Part shown: piece by piece, positions 1 to 9,001 of the stretch | Position numbering within the stretch: the first letter of the stretch is position 1 | How the letters are laid out: the number at the start of each line of letters is the position of its first letter | Assembly: GCA_903855995.1 (NCBI GenBank) | Contig: CAIOAN010000013.1 | Span: 204,875 to 268,874, forward strand | Direction: 5' to 3' | Source: an uncultured Opitutia bacterium | Lineage (GTDB): Bacteria > Verrucomicrobiota > Verrucomicrobiia > Opitutales > UBA953 | Length of the DNA: 64,000 nt | Notes under the pieces: generated by a model | Seen by the model: the letters and a program-made list of their open reading frames with translations, nothing else | Told to the model about the DNA's origin: nothing | Database searches by the model: none | Program-made: the position numbers and the translations under genes

Positions 1-140
1 ACCGCTAAAGGCTGCACGGGCGGAAAAAGACGACCTTACGGCGGAATCCTGCCGAGGTTGGGATTGAAATCCCGGGGTCGGCGGTCTCTTTTATAGGCCT
101 TCCAGCGGAACTCCCCGACTCCGCCGGCTGTCCTATCCTC

Positions 141-2594
141 ATGCCCCCCAAGGCCACCCTCCTTCTCGGCGTTCTCCTGAGCGCCACTGGCTCCGCTGAA
201 CCAATCAACTTCAGCCGACAAATCCGCCCGATCCTCTCGGAAAACTGCATCGCCTGCCACGGGCCCGATGAAAAAGCCCGCAAGGCGAAGCTGCGGCTCG
301 ATGACGAAACAGACGCCAAGCGTGACCGCAAAGGCGACTTCGTGATTCTACCTGGCAAACCAGAACAGAGCGAACTGATCAAACGCCTGGAAACCAAAGA
401 TCCGGAAGAAGTCATGCCGCCGCCGAAGCAGCACAAGACCGTATCGCCGGAACAAATCGCGCTACTCAAGGAATGGATCAAGCAAGGCGCGCCCTGGGGC
501 CGTCACTGGTCCTACGAACCGGTGGTGCGACCTTCGGTCCCGAAAAGCGATGAGCGCAATCCCATCGACGCCTTCCTCGCCGAACGCCAGCACCAGGAAA
601 AACTTTCGTGGTCGCCCGAAGCCCCGAAGAATATCCTGATCCGCCGACTCGCCCTCGACATCACCGGCCTGCCCCCCACCCCCGCCGAGATCACCCAACT
701 CTCCGGCGACAAGCACGCGGACATCGTCGCCTATTTCCTGGCGAAGCCGGCCTATGGCGAACACTGGGCCCGCCAGTGGCTCGACCTCGCCCGTTATGCC
801 GACAGCGCTGGCTACCCGAGCGATCCCGGCCGCGAGATCTGGGCTTACCGCGACTGGGTCATCCAGGCGTTGAATCAGAATCAGCCTTTCGACCAGTTCA
901 CGGTCGAACAGATGGCCGGCGATCTCCTGCCGAATCCAACCGAAAACCAGATCATCGCAACGGCCTTTCACCGCAACACGATGACCCAGAACGAAGGCGG
1001 TACGAGTGACGAGGAATTCCGCGTCGCGGCCGTCATCGACCGCGTCAACACGACCTATGCCGTCTTCATGGGCACCACGATGGCCTGCGCCCAGTGCCAC
1101 ACGCATAAATACGACCCCATCACGAACAGCGAATATTTCCAATCGTACGCGTTCCTCAATCAGAGCGCCGACAGCGACAAGAAAGACGAAGTCCCCCTCC
1201 ACGAAATCTACCCGCCCGGAGTCAAGACGCGCCGCAATCAGTGGATGAAGGACGCCGCGGCGGCGGAGGCGGTCTTCAAGAAGACCAACCCCGCCTGGCT
1301 GGCGGGCTACGACGATTGGCTGGCGAAAAAACCGAAACTAACTGAGAAGCCGCTCAAGGCCGCGCTCGACGCACCGAAAGACAAGCGCACCAAGGCCCAG
1401 GAAAAACTCCTGACCGATTATTACGTCCGCAACATCTCCCCGGCGACCAAGGCCGAACGCCTGCTCGCCAACGACCTCAAGAAAAAGATCGCCGACTCCA
1501 GGCCGGTGACGGTGCCGATCATGCAGGACCTGCCCGCCGCCCAACGTCGCAAGACCTTCATCCAGCTCCGTGGCAACTGGCAGGCGCTCAGCGACGAGGT
1601 TAATGAAGGCGTGCCTAAGAATCTATCCGCCTGGGACGAATCCTTGCCCAAGAACCGCCTGGGCTTCGCGCGCTGGATCGTCAGCCGCCAAAATCCGCTG
1701 ACCGCCCGCGTGACCGTCAACCGCCTCTGGGAGACGGTCTTCGGCGTGGGCATCGTGCGCACGAGCGAGGAGTTCGGAAGCCAGGGCGACCTCCCCCTCC
1801 ACCCTGAGTTGCTCGATTGGCTCGCAGCGGAGTTCATGGACAGCGGCTGGGACACGAAGAAGATGCTTTCACTGATGCTAAACAGCCGGGCCTATCGCCA
1901 GAGTTCAGCCAGCAACGGCAAGTTCAACGAGCTTGACCCCGACAACCGTTTCGTTGCCCGCGGCCCGCGCTTCCGCCCTTCCGGTGAAATGCTCCGCGAT
2001 CAGGCCCTCGCCGTCAGCGGCCTGCTCAGCCCCAAGATGTTCGGCGCACCCGTCCGCCCGATGCGTCCGAACCTCGGACTGAGCATCGCCTTCGGAAGTT
2101 CGGGCGACTGGATGACCAGCGCCGGCGAAGACCGTTATCGTCGCAGCCTCTACACCGAGACCAAACGCAGCACCCCTTATCCGAGCTTCGCGACCTTCGA
2201 CGCCCCCAACCGCGAGACGTGCGTCATCCGACGCGGACGTTCCAACACGCCGCTGCAGGCCTTCGTGACGCTCAACGATCCGGTCTTCGTCGAGGCCAGC
2301 CAGGCCCTCGCCCGTCGCCTGCTCAAGGAAGGCGGCACCACCGAGGAAGCCCGCCTGCAATTCGCCTTCTCCCTCTGCCTTTCTCGTACCGCGGATCCCC
2401 ACGAAGTAGCGACCTTGCAGAACCTGCTCACGAAATCATTGGCTCAATACAAGTCCGATGCCGCGCTCGCCTTGAAGATGGCGACCGATCCGCTCGGCCC
2501 AGCCGATAAAGGTGCCGACGTTCCGACGCTCGCCGCGTGGACCGCTGTCAGCAGCGTGATCATGAACCTCGACGAGTTCCTCATGCGCCGCTGA
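141..2594 (+). CDS. PSCyt1/DUF1549/DUF1553 family protein (planctomycete-type cytochrome C), secreted
   Basis: 817 aa ORF; signal peptide MPPKATLLLGVLLSATGSA; CIACHG and CAQCHTHK heme-type motifs; GLPPTPAEI, QWLDLARYADSAG and NRLWETVFG motifs. Confidence 0.93.
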   Translation: MPPKATLLLGVLLSATGSAEPINFSRQIRPILSENCIACHGPDEKARKAKLRLDDETDAKRDRKGDFVILPGKPEQSELIKRLETKDPEEVMPPPKQHKTVSPEQIALLKEWIKQGAPWGRHWSYEPVVRPSVPKSDERNPIDAFLAERQHQEKLSWSPEAPKNILIRRLALDITGLPPTPAEITQLSGDKHADIVAYFLAKPAYGEHWARQWLDLARYADSAGYPSDPGREIWAYRDWVIQALNQNQPFDQFTVEQMAGDLLPNPTENQIIATAFHRNTMTQNEGGTSDEEFRVAAVIDRVNTTYAVFMGTTMACAQCHTHKYDPITNSEYFQSYAFLNQSADSDKKDEVPLHEIYPPGVKTRRNQWMKDAAAAEAVFKKTNPAWLAGYDDWLAKKPKLTEKPLKAALDAPKDKRTKAQEKLLTDYYVRNISPATKAERLLANDLKKKIADSRPVTVPIMQDLPAAQRRKTFIQLRGNWQALSDEVNEGVPKNLSAWDESLPKNRLGFARWIVSRQNPLTARVTVNRLWETVFGVGIVRTSEEFGSQGDLPLHPELLDWLAAEFMDSGWDTKKMLSLMLNSRAYRQSSASNGKFNELDPDNRFVARGPRFRPSGEMLRDQALAVSGLLSPKMFGAPVRPMRPNLGLSIAFGSSGDWMTSAGEDRYRRSLYTETKRSTPYPSFATFDAPNRETCVIRRGRSNTPLQAFVTLNDPVFVEASQALARRLLKEGGTTEEARLQFAFSLCLSRTADPHEVATLQNLLTKSLAQYKSDAALALKMATDPLGPADKGADVPTLAAWTAVSSVIMNLDEFLMRR

Positions 2595-2621
2595 CCCAAA
2601 CCACCTGCCCTTGCCCCTCCT

Positions 2622-4070
2622 ATGCACCCACTTCGCGAAGCTCAACTGAGCCTCCAGACCCGCCGCCACTTTCTGAGCAGCGTCGGTCAGTTCAGCCTCG
2701 GTGCCATCGCCCTCCACGCCTTGAAGGCCGAGGGTGCGCCCACCTCCAACGATAACCCGCTTGCGCCGCGGCAGCCACACTTCAAGGCCAAGGCGAAGCG
2801 CGTCATCTACCTGCACATGTCGGGCGGCCCGCCCAACCTCGACATCTTCGACTACAAACCGGAGCTGGTGAAACGAAATGCGGAAAATTGCCCGGACTCC
2901 TTCCTCAAGGGACGCACCTTCGCATTCACGACCGGCGTACCCAAGCTCATGGGCAGCCCGCGCACATTCAAGCAATACGGCAAAGGCGGCCTCTGGATGA
3001 GCGACGCTGTCCCGAACTTCCAGAAAGTCGCCGACGAGATGACGCTCCTGAAGGCGATGCACACGGATCAGTTCAATCATGCGCCGGCTGAACTCCTGCT
3101 CTTCACCGGCCACGCCCGCCAAGGCCGTCCGTCGATGGGCTCCTGGGCCACTTATGGCCTCGGCACGGAGAACCAAGACCTTCCGGGCTTCGTGACGATG
3201 ATCTCCAACGGCGTCCAACCCAGCGGCGGGCAAGGCTGCTGGGGCTCCGGCTTCATCCCCTCGGTCTTCCAAGGCGTGCAGTGCCGCAGCAAAGGAGACC
3301 CCGTGCTCTTCGCGAACGACCCGCCCGGCATGACCCGCGATCTCCGCCGCGCCACACTCGACGCACTCAAGGACCTCAACCAGCGCCAGCAGGACGAACT
3401 CGGCCACGCTGAGACCGTCACACGCATCGCCCAGTATGAACTCGCCTTCCGCATGCAGACCAGCGTGCCCGAAGTCATGGATATCTCCAAGGAGTCACCG
3501 GCGTCACTCGAAGCCTACGGCGCCAAACCAGGTGAATCCAGTTTTGCCAACAACTGCCTCCTCGCCCGCCGCCTCGTCGAGAAAGGCGTGCGCTTCGTGC
3601 ACCTCTTCGACTGGGGTTGGGATTTCCACGGCACGGGCCCGAAGGAAGACATCCGCGACGGCCTCACCGCCAAGATGGCCGCGACTGACAAACCCGTCGC
3701 CGCACTGATCAACGACCTCAAGCAGCGTGGCCTGCTCGATGATACGCTCATCGTCTGGGGCGGCGAATTCGGCCGCACACCTTTCCGCGAAGGACGCACC
3801 GCCGCCAGCCAGGTGCTCGGCCGCGACCACTTCCCCGACTGCTTTACGATTATGATGGCCGGCGGCGGCGTGAAGGGCGGCTTCCAGTTCGGCGAGACCG
3901 ACGAGATGGGCTTCGCCGGCGTGAAGGACAAGGTCCATGTCCATGACCTGCAGGCCACCATCATGCACCTGCTGGGCTTCGACCATGAACGCCTCACCTA
4001 CCGTTTCCAAGGCCGTGACTACCGCCTCACCGACGTTCACGGAAAAGTCGTGAAGGAGATCCTCGCGTGA
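2622..4070 (+). CDS. DUF1501 family protein
   Basis: 482 aa [31 protein letters not shown] and C-terminal YRFQGRDYRLTDVHG motifs; follows a DUF1549/DUF1553 gene. Confidence 0.93.
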   Translation: MHPLREAQLSLQTRRHFLSSVGQFSLGAIALHALKAEGAPTSNDNPLAPRQPHFKAKAKRVIYLHMSGGPPNLDIFDYKPELVKRNAENCPDSFLKGRTFAFTTGVPKLMGSPRTFKQYGKGGLWMSDAVPNFQKVADEMTLLKAMHTDQFNHAPAELLLFTGHARQGRPSMGSWATYGLGTENQDLPGFVTMISNGVQPSGGQGCWGSGFIPSVFQGVQCRSKGDPVLFANDPPGMTRDLRRATLDALKDLNQRQQDELGHAETVTRIAQYELAFRMQTSVPEVMDISKESPASLEAYGAKPGESSFANNCLLARRLVEKGVRFVHLFDWGWDFHGTGPKEDIRDGLTAKMAATDKPVAALINDLKQRGLLDDTLIVWGGEFGRTPFREGRTAASQVLGRDHFPDCFTIMMAGGGVKGGFQFGETDEMGFAGVKDKVHVHDLQATIMHLLGFDHERLTYRFQGRDYRLTDVHGKVVKEILA

Positions 4071-7000
4071 ACGCGAGGGGGCCTACGGGCAAGTGTATCG
4101 CGGGAGGGACAGCACCACGTGCTGTCCTGATTCTCCTCGTGATGGCCTGCGGCCTTTCCGCCGAGGACCTCCGCTTCAATCGCGACATCCGCCCGATCCT
4201 CTCGGAGAACTGTTTCTTCTGCCACGGCCAGGATCCGAAACACCGCGAGGCGAAGCTCCGTCTGGATATCCGCGCCGAAGCCCTGATGGAACACGACAGC
4301 GGCTTCGCAATCGTGCCGGGACACCAGGAGAAGAGCGAAATCCTCAAGCGCCTGCTGACGCATAACCCGGACGACCAGATGCCGCCTCCGGAATCGAACC
4401 GCAAGGTGACGCCGGCGCAGATCGAACTCATCCGCCGATGGATCGCCCAAGGCGCCCCCTACGAGAAGCATTGGTCTTTCGTGCCGCCCGAGAAAGCCCC
4501 TGCGCCCAAACTCAGCGACGCCTCTTGGGCTCGTCAGCCTTTTGATCGCTACGTCCTAGCGAAACTTGAGGCCGAGAAACTCAAGCCATCCGCCGAAGCC
4601 AAGCCCGCCACCTGGCTGCGTCGAGCCGCCTTCGACCTGACCGGCCTGCCGCCCACTCCCACCGAGATTACGGCCTTCGAGTCCGACGCCTCCCAGCGTG
4701 GCGAAGCCGCCTATGCCGCCGCGGCAGACCACCTGCTCGCCTCTCCCCGCTTCGGCGAACGCCTTGCCCAGGACTGGCTCGATGTCGCCCGCTACGCCGA
4801 TACCCATGGCTTCAATAATGACTCCGCCCGCTCGATGTGGCGCTGGCGTGATTGGGTGATCGAGTCTTTCAACGCAAACCTGCCCTTCGATCGCTTCATC
4901 ACCGAACAACTCGCGGGCGACCTACTGCCGAGCCCGACGCCCGATCAGCGCCTGGCCACGGCCTTCAACCGTAACCACGTCATCAATTCCGAAGGCGGCA
5001 TCATCGACGAGGAGTATCGCGTGGAATACGTCGCCGACCGCGTGCGCACGACGAGCACCGCCCTGCTCGGCCTGACGACCGAGTGCGCCCGTTGCCACGA
5101 CCACAAGTTCGACCCGATCACCCAGAAGGACTACTATCGGATGTTCGCGTTCTTCAACAACGTGCTCGAATATGGTGAAGACGGACGCATCGCCAACGCG
5201 GTGCCGCTGCTTGCGACCCCGACCCGCGAACAGCAGGCCGAACTCAAGCGGATGGACGAAGCCATCGCTGCGCTCGATCGCAAGATCGCGGCGCTCAAGA
5301 CCGATGCGCTCGGTCCGGCCGGCCTGCGCGAACGCCTGGCTGCTGAAGACGCCAAGCTTCTGCCCAAGTCACTGAAGCCCGCCAAGCCGACCGAAGCCCG
5401 CATCCTCGCCAAGGAAGCCGGTATCGACGCGAAACGTGGTACGACCCTTTCCGTCTGGTTCAAGGCCAGCTCATCTACCGCCGACAGCCCGATCCTCAGC
5501 GCGCTGGATAGGTCCGGCAATCCCGCCGGCGTCGGCTACGGCAACGGCCGTGAACTCCGTCTCGTCGACGGCGAAATCGAATGGACCGCGAGCCAGCGTC
5601 ACCCGGCTTATGCGACAATCATCCGCACAATCGGCGCGAATATCGGTCCGGGCACATGGCACCAGGTAGCCGTTCACATCCAAGGCAAAGAGAACGCCGC
5701 GACCATCGCGCTCTTCGTCGACGGTGAGGAAGTCCCCACGCAGACGCGCCATGATGGCGTCTCCGGTGCTCCGGCTAATCGCGACTGGCTCCTCGGCTCT
5801 GACGGTAAAGCGAAGCCCTTCGACGGCGAGGTCACCGGCTTCCGTACCTACCCCTCCATCCTGAAGCCTGAACAGGTGCGTCAGGCCTTCTGGCTGCAGT
5901 CCGCAGACAAGATCTCCGAGCCGCAACGCAAGGCGGCCGACCTACGCACGCTCCGCCGACACATCGGCTCGACCCAGGCCTTGCAGACCGAACGCGATAC
6001 CCTCTGGACCCAGCGCCTCGCCACTGTCCGTAACCTGCCCACGACGATGGTCATGGAAGAGATGCCCGTCGTCCGCCAGGCCTATGTCCTGAATCGCGGA
6101 CAATATGACGCCCATGGCGAAAAGGTCGAAGCCGGCGTGCCCGAAGAACTGATCGCCCCTTGGCCAAAGAATGCCCCGAAGAACCGTCTCGGCCTCGCCC
6201 AGTGGTTCCTGCAACCCCAGCACCCGCTCACCGCCCGCGTGGTCGTGAACCGCTTCTGGGCCCAGCTCTTCGGCGTCGGGTTGGTCAAAAGCGTCGAAGA
6301 TTTCGGCACGCAAGGCGAATGGCCCAGCCACCCGGAGGTGCTCGACACCTTGGCCCGCGACTTCGTCGACGGCGGCTGGAACGTGAAAGGCTTCTTCAAG
6401 TCCGTGGTGCTTTCCTCGACCTATCGTCAGACCAGCGACGCCTCACCGGAACTCTACGCCCGCGATCCGGAGAACCGCCTGCTCGCCCGCGGCCCGCGCG
6501 TACGCCTGACCTCCGAACAGATCCGCGACCAGGCCCTCGCCGTCTCGGGACTCCTCGCCGAAAAGATCGGCGGCCCGAGCGTGCGCCCCTATCAACCCGA
6601 GAGCCTCTACAAAGGCATCGTCGTCGACGCCCCTTACCCCAGCACGACCTGGGACCTCGGTAAGGGCGACGAACTGTACCGTCGCAGCCTCTACACCTTC
6701 TGGAAACGCACCGTGCCGCACCCGGCCATGCTGACCTTCGATTCGCCCGACCGCGAATTCTGCAGCGCCCGGCGTTCCCGCACCAACACGCCCCTGCAGG
6801 CCTTGGTCCTCTGGAATGAGACCGGCTACCTCGAGTCCTCCCGCAAGCTCGGCGAACGCATGCTCAAGGAAGGCGGAGCCGATGACGCCTCCCGCACGAC
6901 CTTCGCCTTCCGTCTCGCAACGGGCCGCATGCCACGAGCGGAGGAGTCGGCGGTCCTGACGCGCACGTATGCCAAGCTCCGCGCCGACTTCACCGCCCGG

Positions 7001-7135
7001 CCTGACGACGCCGCCAAGCTGATCAAAGTCGGCGCCTCCGTTCCCGATCCTGCGCTTTCCGCCGTCGAACTGGCCGCTGCTGCTGGCGTGGCCAACATGA
7101 TTCTCACGCTGGACGAAACCATCACCAAGAACTAA
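4067..7135 (+). CDS. PSCyt1/DUF1549/DUF1553 family protein with LamG-like insert
   Basis: 1022 aa ORF, GTG start overlapping the upstream stop (GTGA); CFFCHG and CARCHDHK motifs; LamG-like segment (TTLSVWFKASS...VDGEEVPTQ...FDGEVTGFRTYPSIL). Confidence 0.9.
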   Translation: MNARGPTGKCIAGGTAPRAVLILLVMACGLSAEDLRFNRDIRPILSENCFFCHGQDPKHREAKLRLDIRAEALMEHDSGFAIVPGHQEKSEILKRLLTHNPDDQMPPPESNRKVTPAQIELIRRWIAQGAPYEKHWSFVPPEKAPAPKLSDASWARQPFDRYVLAKLEAEKLKPSAEAKPATWLRRAAFDLTGLPPTPTEITAFESDASQRGEAAYAAAADHLLASPRFGERLAQDWLDVARYADTHGFNNDSARSMWRWRDWVIESFNANLPFDRFITEQLAGDLLPSPTPDQRLATAFNRNHVINSEGGIIDEEYRVEYVADRVRTTSTALLGLTTECARCHDHKFDPITQKDYYRMFAFFNNVLEYGEDGRIANAVPLLATPTREQQAELKRMDEAIAALDRKIAALKTDALGPAGLRERLAAEDAKLLPKSLKPAKPTEARILAKEAGIDAKRGTTLSVWFKASSSTADSPILSALDRSGNPAGVGYGNGRELRLVDGEIEWTASQRHPAYATIIRTIGANIGPGTWHQVAVHIQGKENAATIALFVDGEEVPTQTRHDGVSGAPANRDWLLGSDGKAKPFDGEVTGFRTYPSILKPEQVRQAFWLQSADKISEPQRKAADLRTLRRHIGSTQALQTERDTLWTQRLATVRNLPTTMVMEEMPVVRQAYVLNRGQYDAHGEKVEAGVPEELIAPWPKNAPKNRLGLAQWFLQPQHPLTARVVVNRFWAQLFGVGLVKSVEDFGTQGEWPSHPEVLDTLARDFVDGGWNVKGFFKSVVLSSTYRQTSDASPELYARDPENRLLARGPRVRLTSEQIRDQALAVSGLLAEKIGGPSVRPYQPESLYKGIVVDAPYPSTTWDLGKGDELYRRSLYTFWKRTVPHPAMLTFDSPDREFCSARRSRTNTPLQALVLWNETGYLESSRKLGERMLKEGGADDASRTTFAFRLATGRMPRAEESAVLTRTYAKLRADFTARPDDAAKLIKVGASVPDPALSAVELAAAAGVANMILTLDETITKN
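4107..4127. repeat. Dispersed palindrome GGACAGCAC-CAC-GTGCTGTCC inside the 5' end of a CDS
   Basis: Same 21-mer as 32191-32211, 43223-43243 and 53247-53267; translated as GTAPRAVL in the 4067-7135 ORF. Confidence 0.9.
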
Positions 7136-7140
7136 CCGCC

Positions 7141-8595
7141 ATGTCCTGCCATCAATACGAGAACATGCATTCGCGGCGCGAGTTTCTCCAGAAGACCGGC
7201 CTCGGGCTGGGGGCCGGTGCCCTCGCCCACTTGCTCGGCGGCTGCGCTTCGACCAGCACCGCCGACGACCCGCACATCAACGGCCTGGCCGGATTGCCCC
7301 ACTTCGCACCCAAGGCCAAACGCGTCATCTGCCTCTTCCAATCCGGCGGCCCCTCGCACCTCGATCTCTACGACCCCAAGCCCGAGCTTGAACGTCAGTT
7401 CGACAAGGACCTGCCCGATTCCATCCGCCGCGGCCAGCGCATCACTGGCATGGTGGCCTCGCAGACGCGACTCGCCTGCCAGCCAACCCGGTTCAAATTC
7501 GCCCGCCACGGCCAGAGCGGCGGCGAGTTCAGCGAACTGCTGCCGCACATCAGCGGCATCGCCGATGACATCTGCGTGATCCGCTCGATGCACACGGAGG
7601 CTATCAATCACGATCCGGCGATCACGTTCTTCCAGACCGGCAGTCAGCTGCCCGGCCGCCCGAGCATGGGTGCCTGGACGGATTACGGCCTCGGCCGGAT
7701 GAACGACAATCTCCCGTCCTTCGTCGTGCTCATCTCGGTGAACAAAGAGAAGTCCGGCCAAGGCCTGCTTGCACGCCTCTGGGGCAGCGGCTTCCTGCCC
7801 AGCGCCCACCAAGGCGTCCAGTTTCGCGGCGCGGGCGAACCGGTGCTCTACTTGCGCGACCCCGAAGGCCTCACCCGCGATCAACGCAAGGTCATGCTCG
7901 AAGGCGTCAACGAACTCAATCGCCTCAACCTCGCCACCGCCGGCGACCCCGAGATCTCCGCCCGCATCAGTCAGGCCGAGATGGCCTACCGCATGCAAGC
8001 CAGCGTGCCCGAACTCATGGATCTCAAAGGCGAGACCAAGGCCGTCATGGACAGTTACGGACCCGATGTGAATACGCCCGGCTCCTTCGCTCGCAACGCC
8101 CTGCTCGCCCGCCGCCTCGCTGAGAAAGGCGTGCGCTTCATCCAGCTCTACCACCGCGACTGGGACCACCACGGCAGCCTACAGGACATGCTACCCAAGA
8201 TGACCCGCGATGTCGACCAACCTGCGGCCGCGCTGGTGAAGGACCTTAAGCAGCGCGGCATGCTCGACGACACCCTCGTCATCTGGGGCGGCGAGTTCGG
8301 TCGCACCCCTTACGCCCAAGGCGGAGCCAATCGTGAAAAATACGGACGCGACCACCACGGCAAGGCCTTCTCTATCTGGATGGCTGGCGGCGGCATCAAG
8401 CCCGGGATGACCTACGGAAGCACCGACGACTTCGGCTTCAACACCCTTGAGAACCCCGTGCACATCCACGACCTCCAGGCCACGATCCTCCATTGCCTCG
8501 GCATCAACCACGAACGCCTCACCTATCGCTTCCAAGGCCGCCAGTTTCGCCTGACAGATGTGCATGGCCGCGTCGTCCGCGATATACTCGCGTAG
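7141..8595 (+). CDS. DUF1501 family protein, Tat/lipoprotein-like N-terminus
   Basis: 484 aa; [51 protein letters not shown]. Confidence 0.92.
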   Translation: MSCHQYENMHSRREFLQKTGLGLGAGALAHLLGGCASTSTADDPHINGLAGLPHFAPKAKRVICLFQSGGPSHLDLYDPKPELERQFDKDLPDSIRRGQRITGMVASQTRLACQPTRFKFARHGQSGGEFSELLPHISGIADDICVIRSMHTEAINHDPAITFFQTGSQLPGRPSMGAWTDYGLGRMNDNLPSFVVLISVNKEKSGQGLLARLWGSGFLPSAHQGVQFRGAGEPVLYLRDPEGLTRDQRKVMLEGVNELNRLNLATAGDPEISARISQAEMAYRMQASVPELMDLKGETKAVMDSYGPDVNTPGSFARNALLARRLAEKGVRFIQLYHRDWDHHGSLQDMLPKMTRDVDQPAAALVKDLKQRGMLDDTLVIWGGEFGRTPYAQGGANREKYGRDHHGKAFSIWMAGGGIKPGMTYGSTDDFGFNTLENPVHIHDLQATILHCLGINHERLTYRFQGRQFRLTDVHGRVVRDILA

Positions 8596-8644
8596 ACGCG
8601 GAAGGTATTGGCGGTTAGCGGTTGGCGGTTGGGCTGAACCTCAG

Positions 8645-8748
8645 GCCGCCGCAGGGCGGCCGAAGGTAGGGGCTCGGCTATGCCGCGCCCTCCTGCAGCG
8701 GAGTGCACGATGAATCGTGCCCCTACCATGGTTCGCCCTGCGGCGAAC
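8645..8748. repeat. Cluster of palindromic modules with distinct stems
   Basis: GGCCGCC-GCAG-GGCGGCC (8645-8662); GGTAGGGGCTCGGC-TAT-GCCG; GCACGAT-GA-ATCGTGC (8705-8720) followed by CCCTACC; GTTCGCC-CTGC-GGCGAAC (8731-8748). Confidence 0.85.
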
Positions 8749-9001
8749 AATTGAGCGTCACCTCCCTGCCACCTGCCACCCGGAGCTGCCACCCGCCACC
8801 TGAGAGTGTGTCTCCCGCAGCTTCTGAGCTATCATTCCCTGAACGAGGAACAATGAACCAAGCACCTCTCCTAGGTTACTTCCGCCTCTATCACGTTCCT
8901 TCATTTATAATATCAATGTGACCGAAACGACATGGGTCGTAATTCTGACACTTTATGGCTTTGCGACCTCCTCGTTACTGTGACCAGTCTCATCCATCCC
9001 C

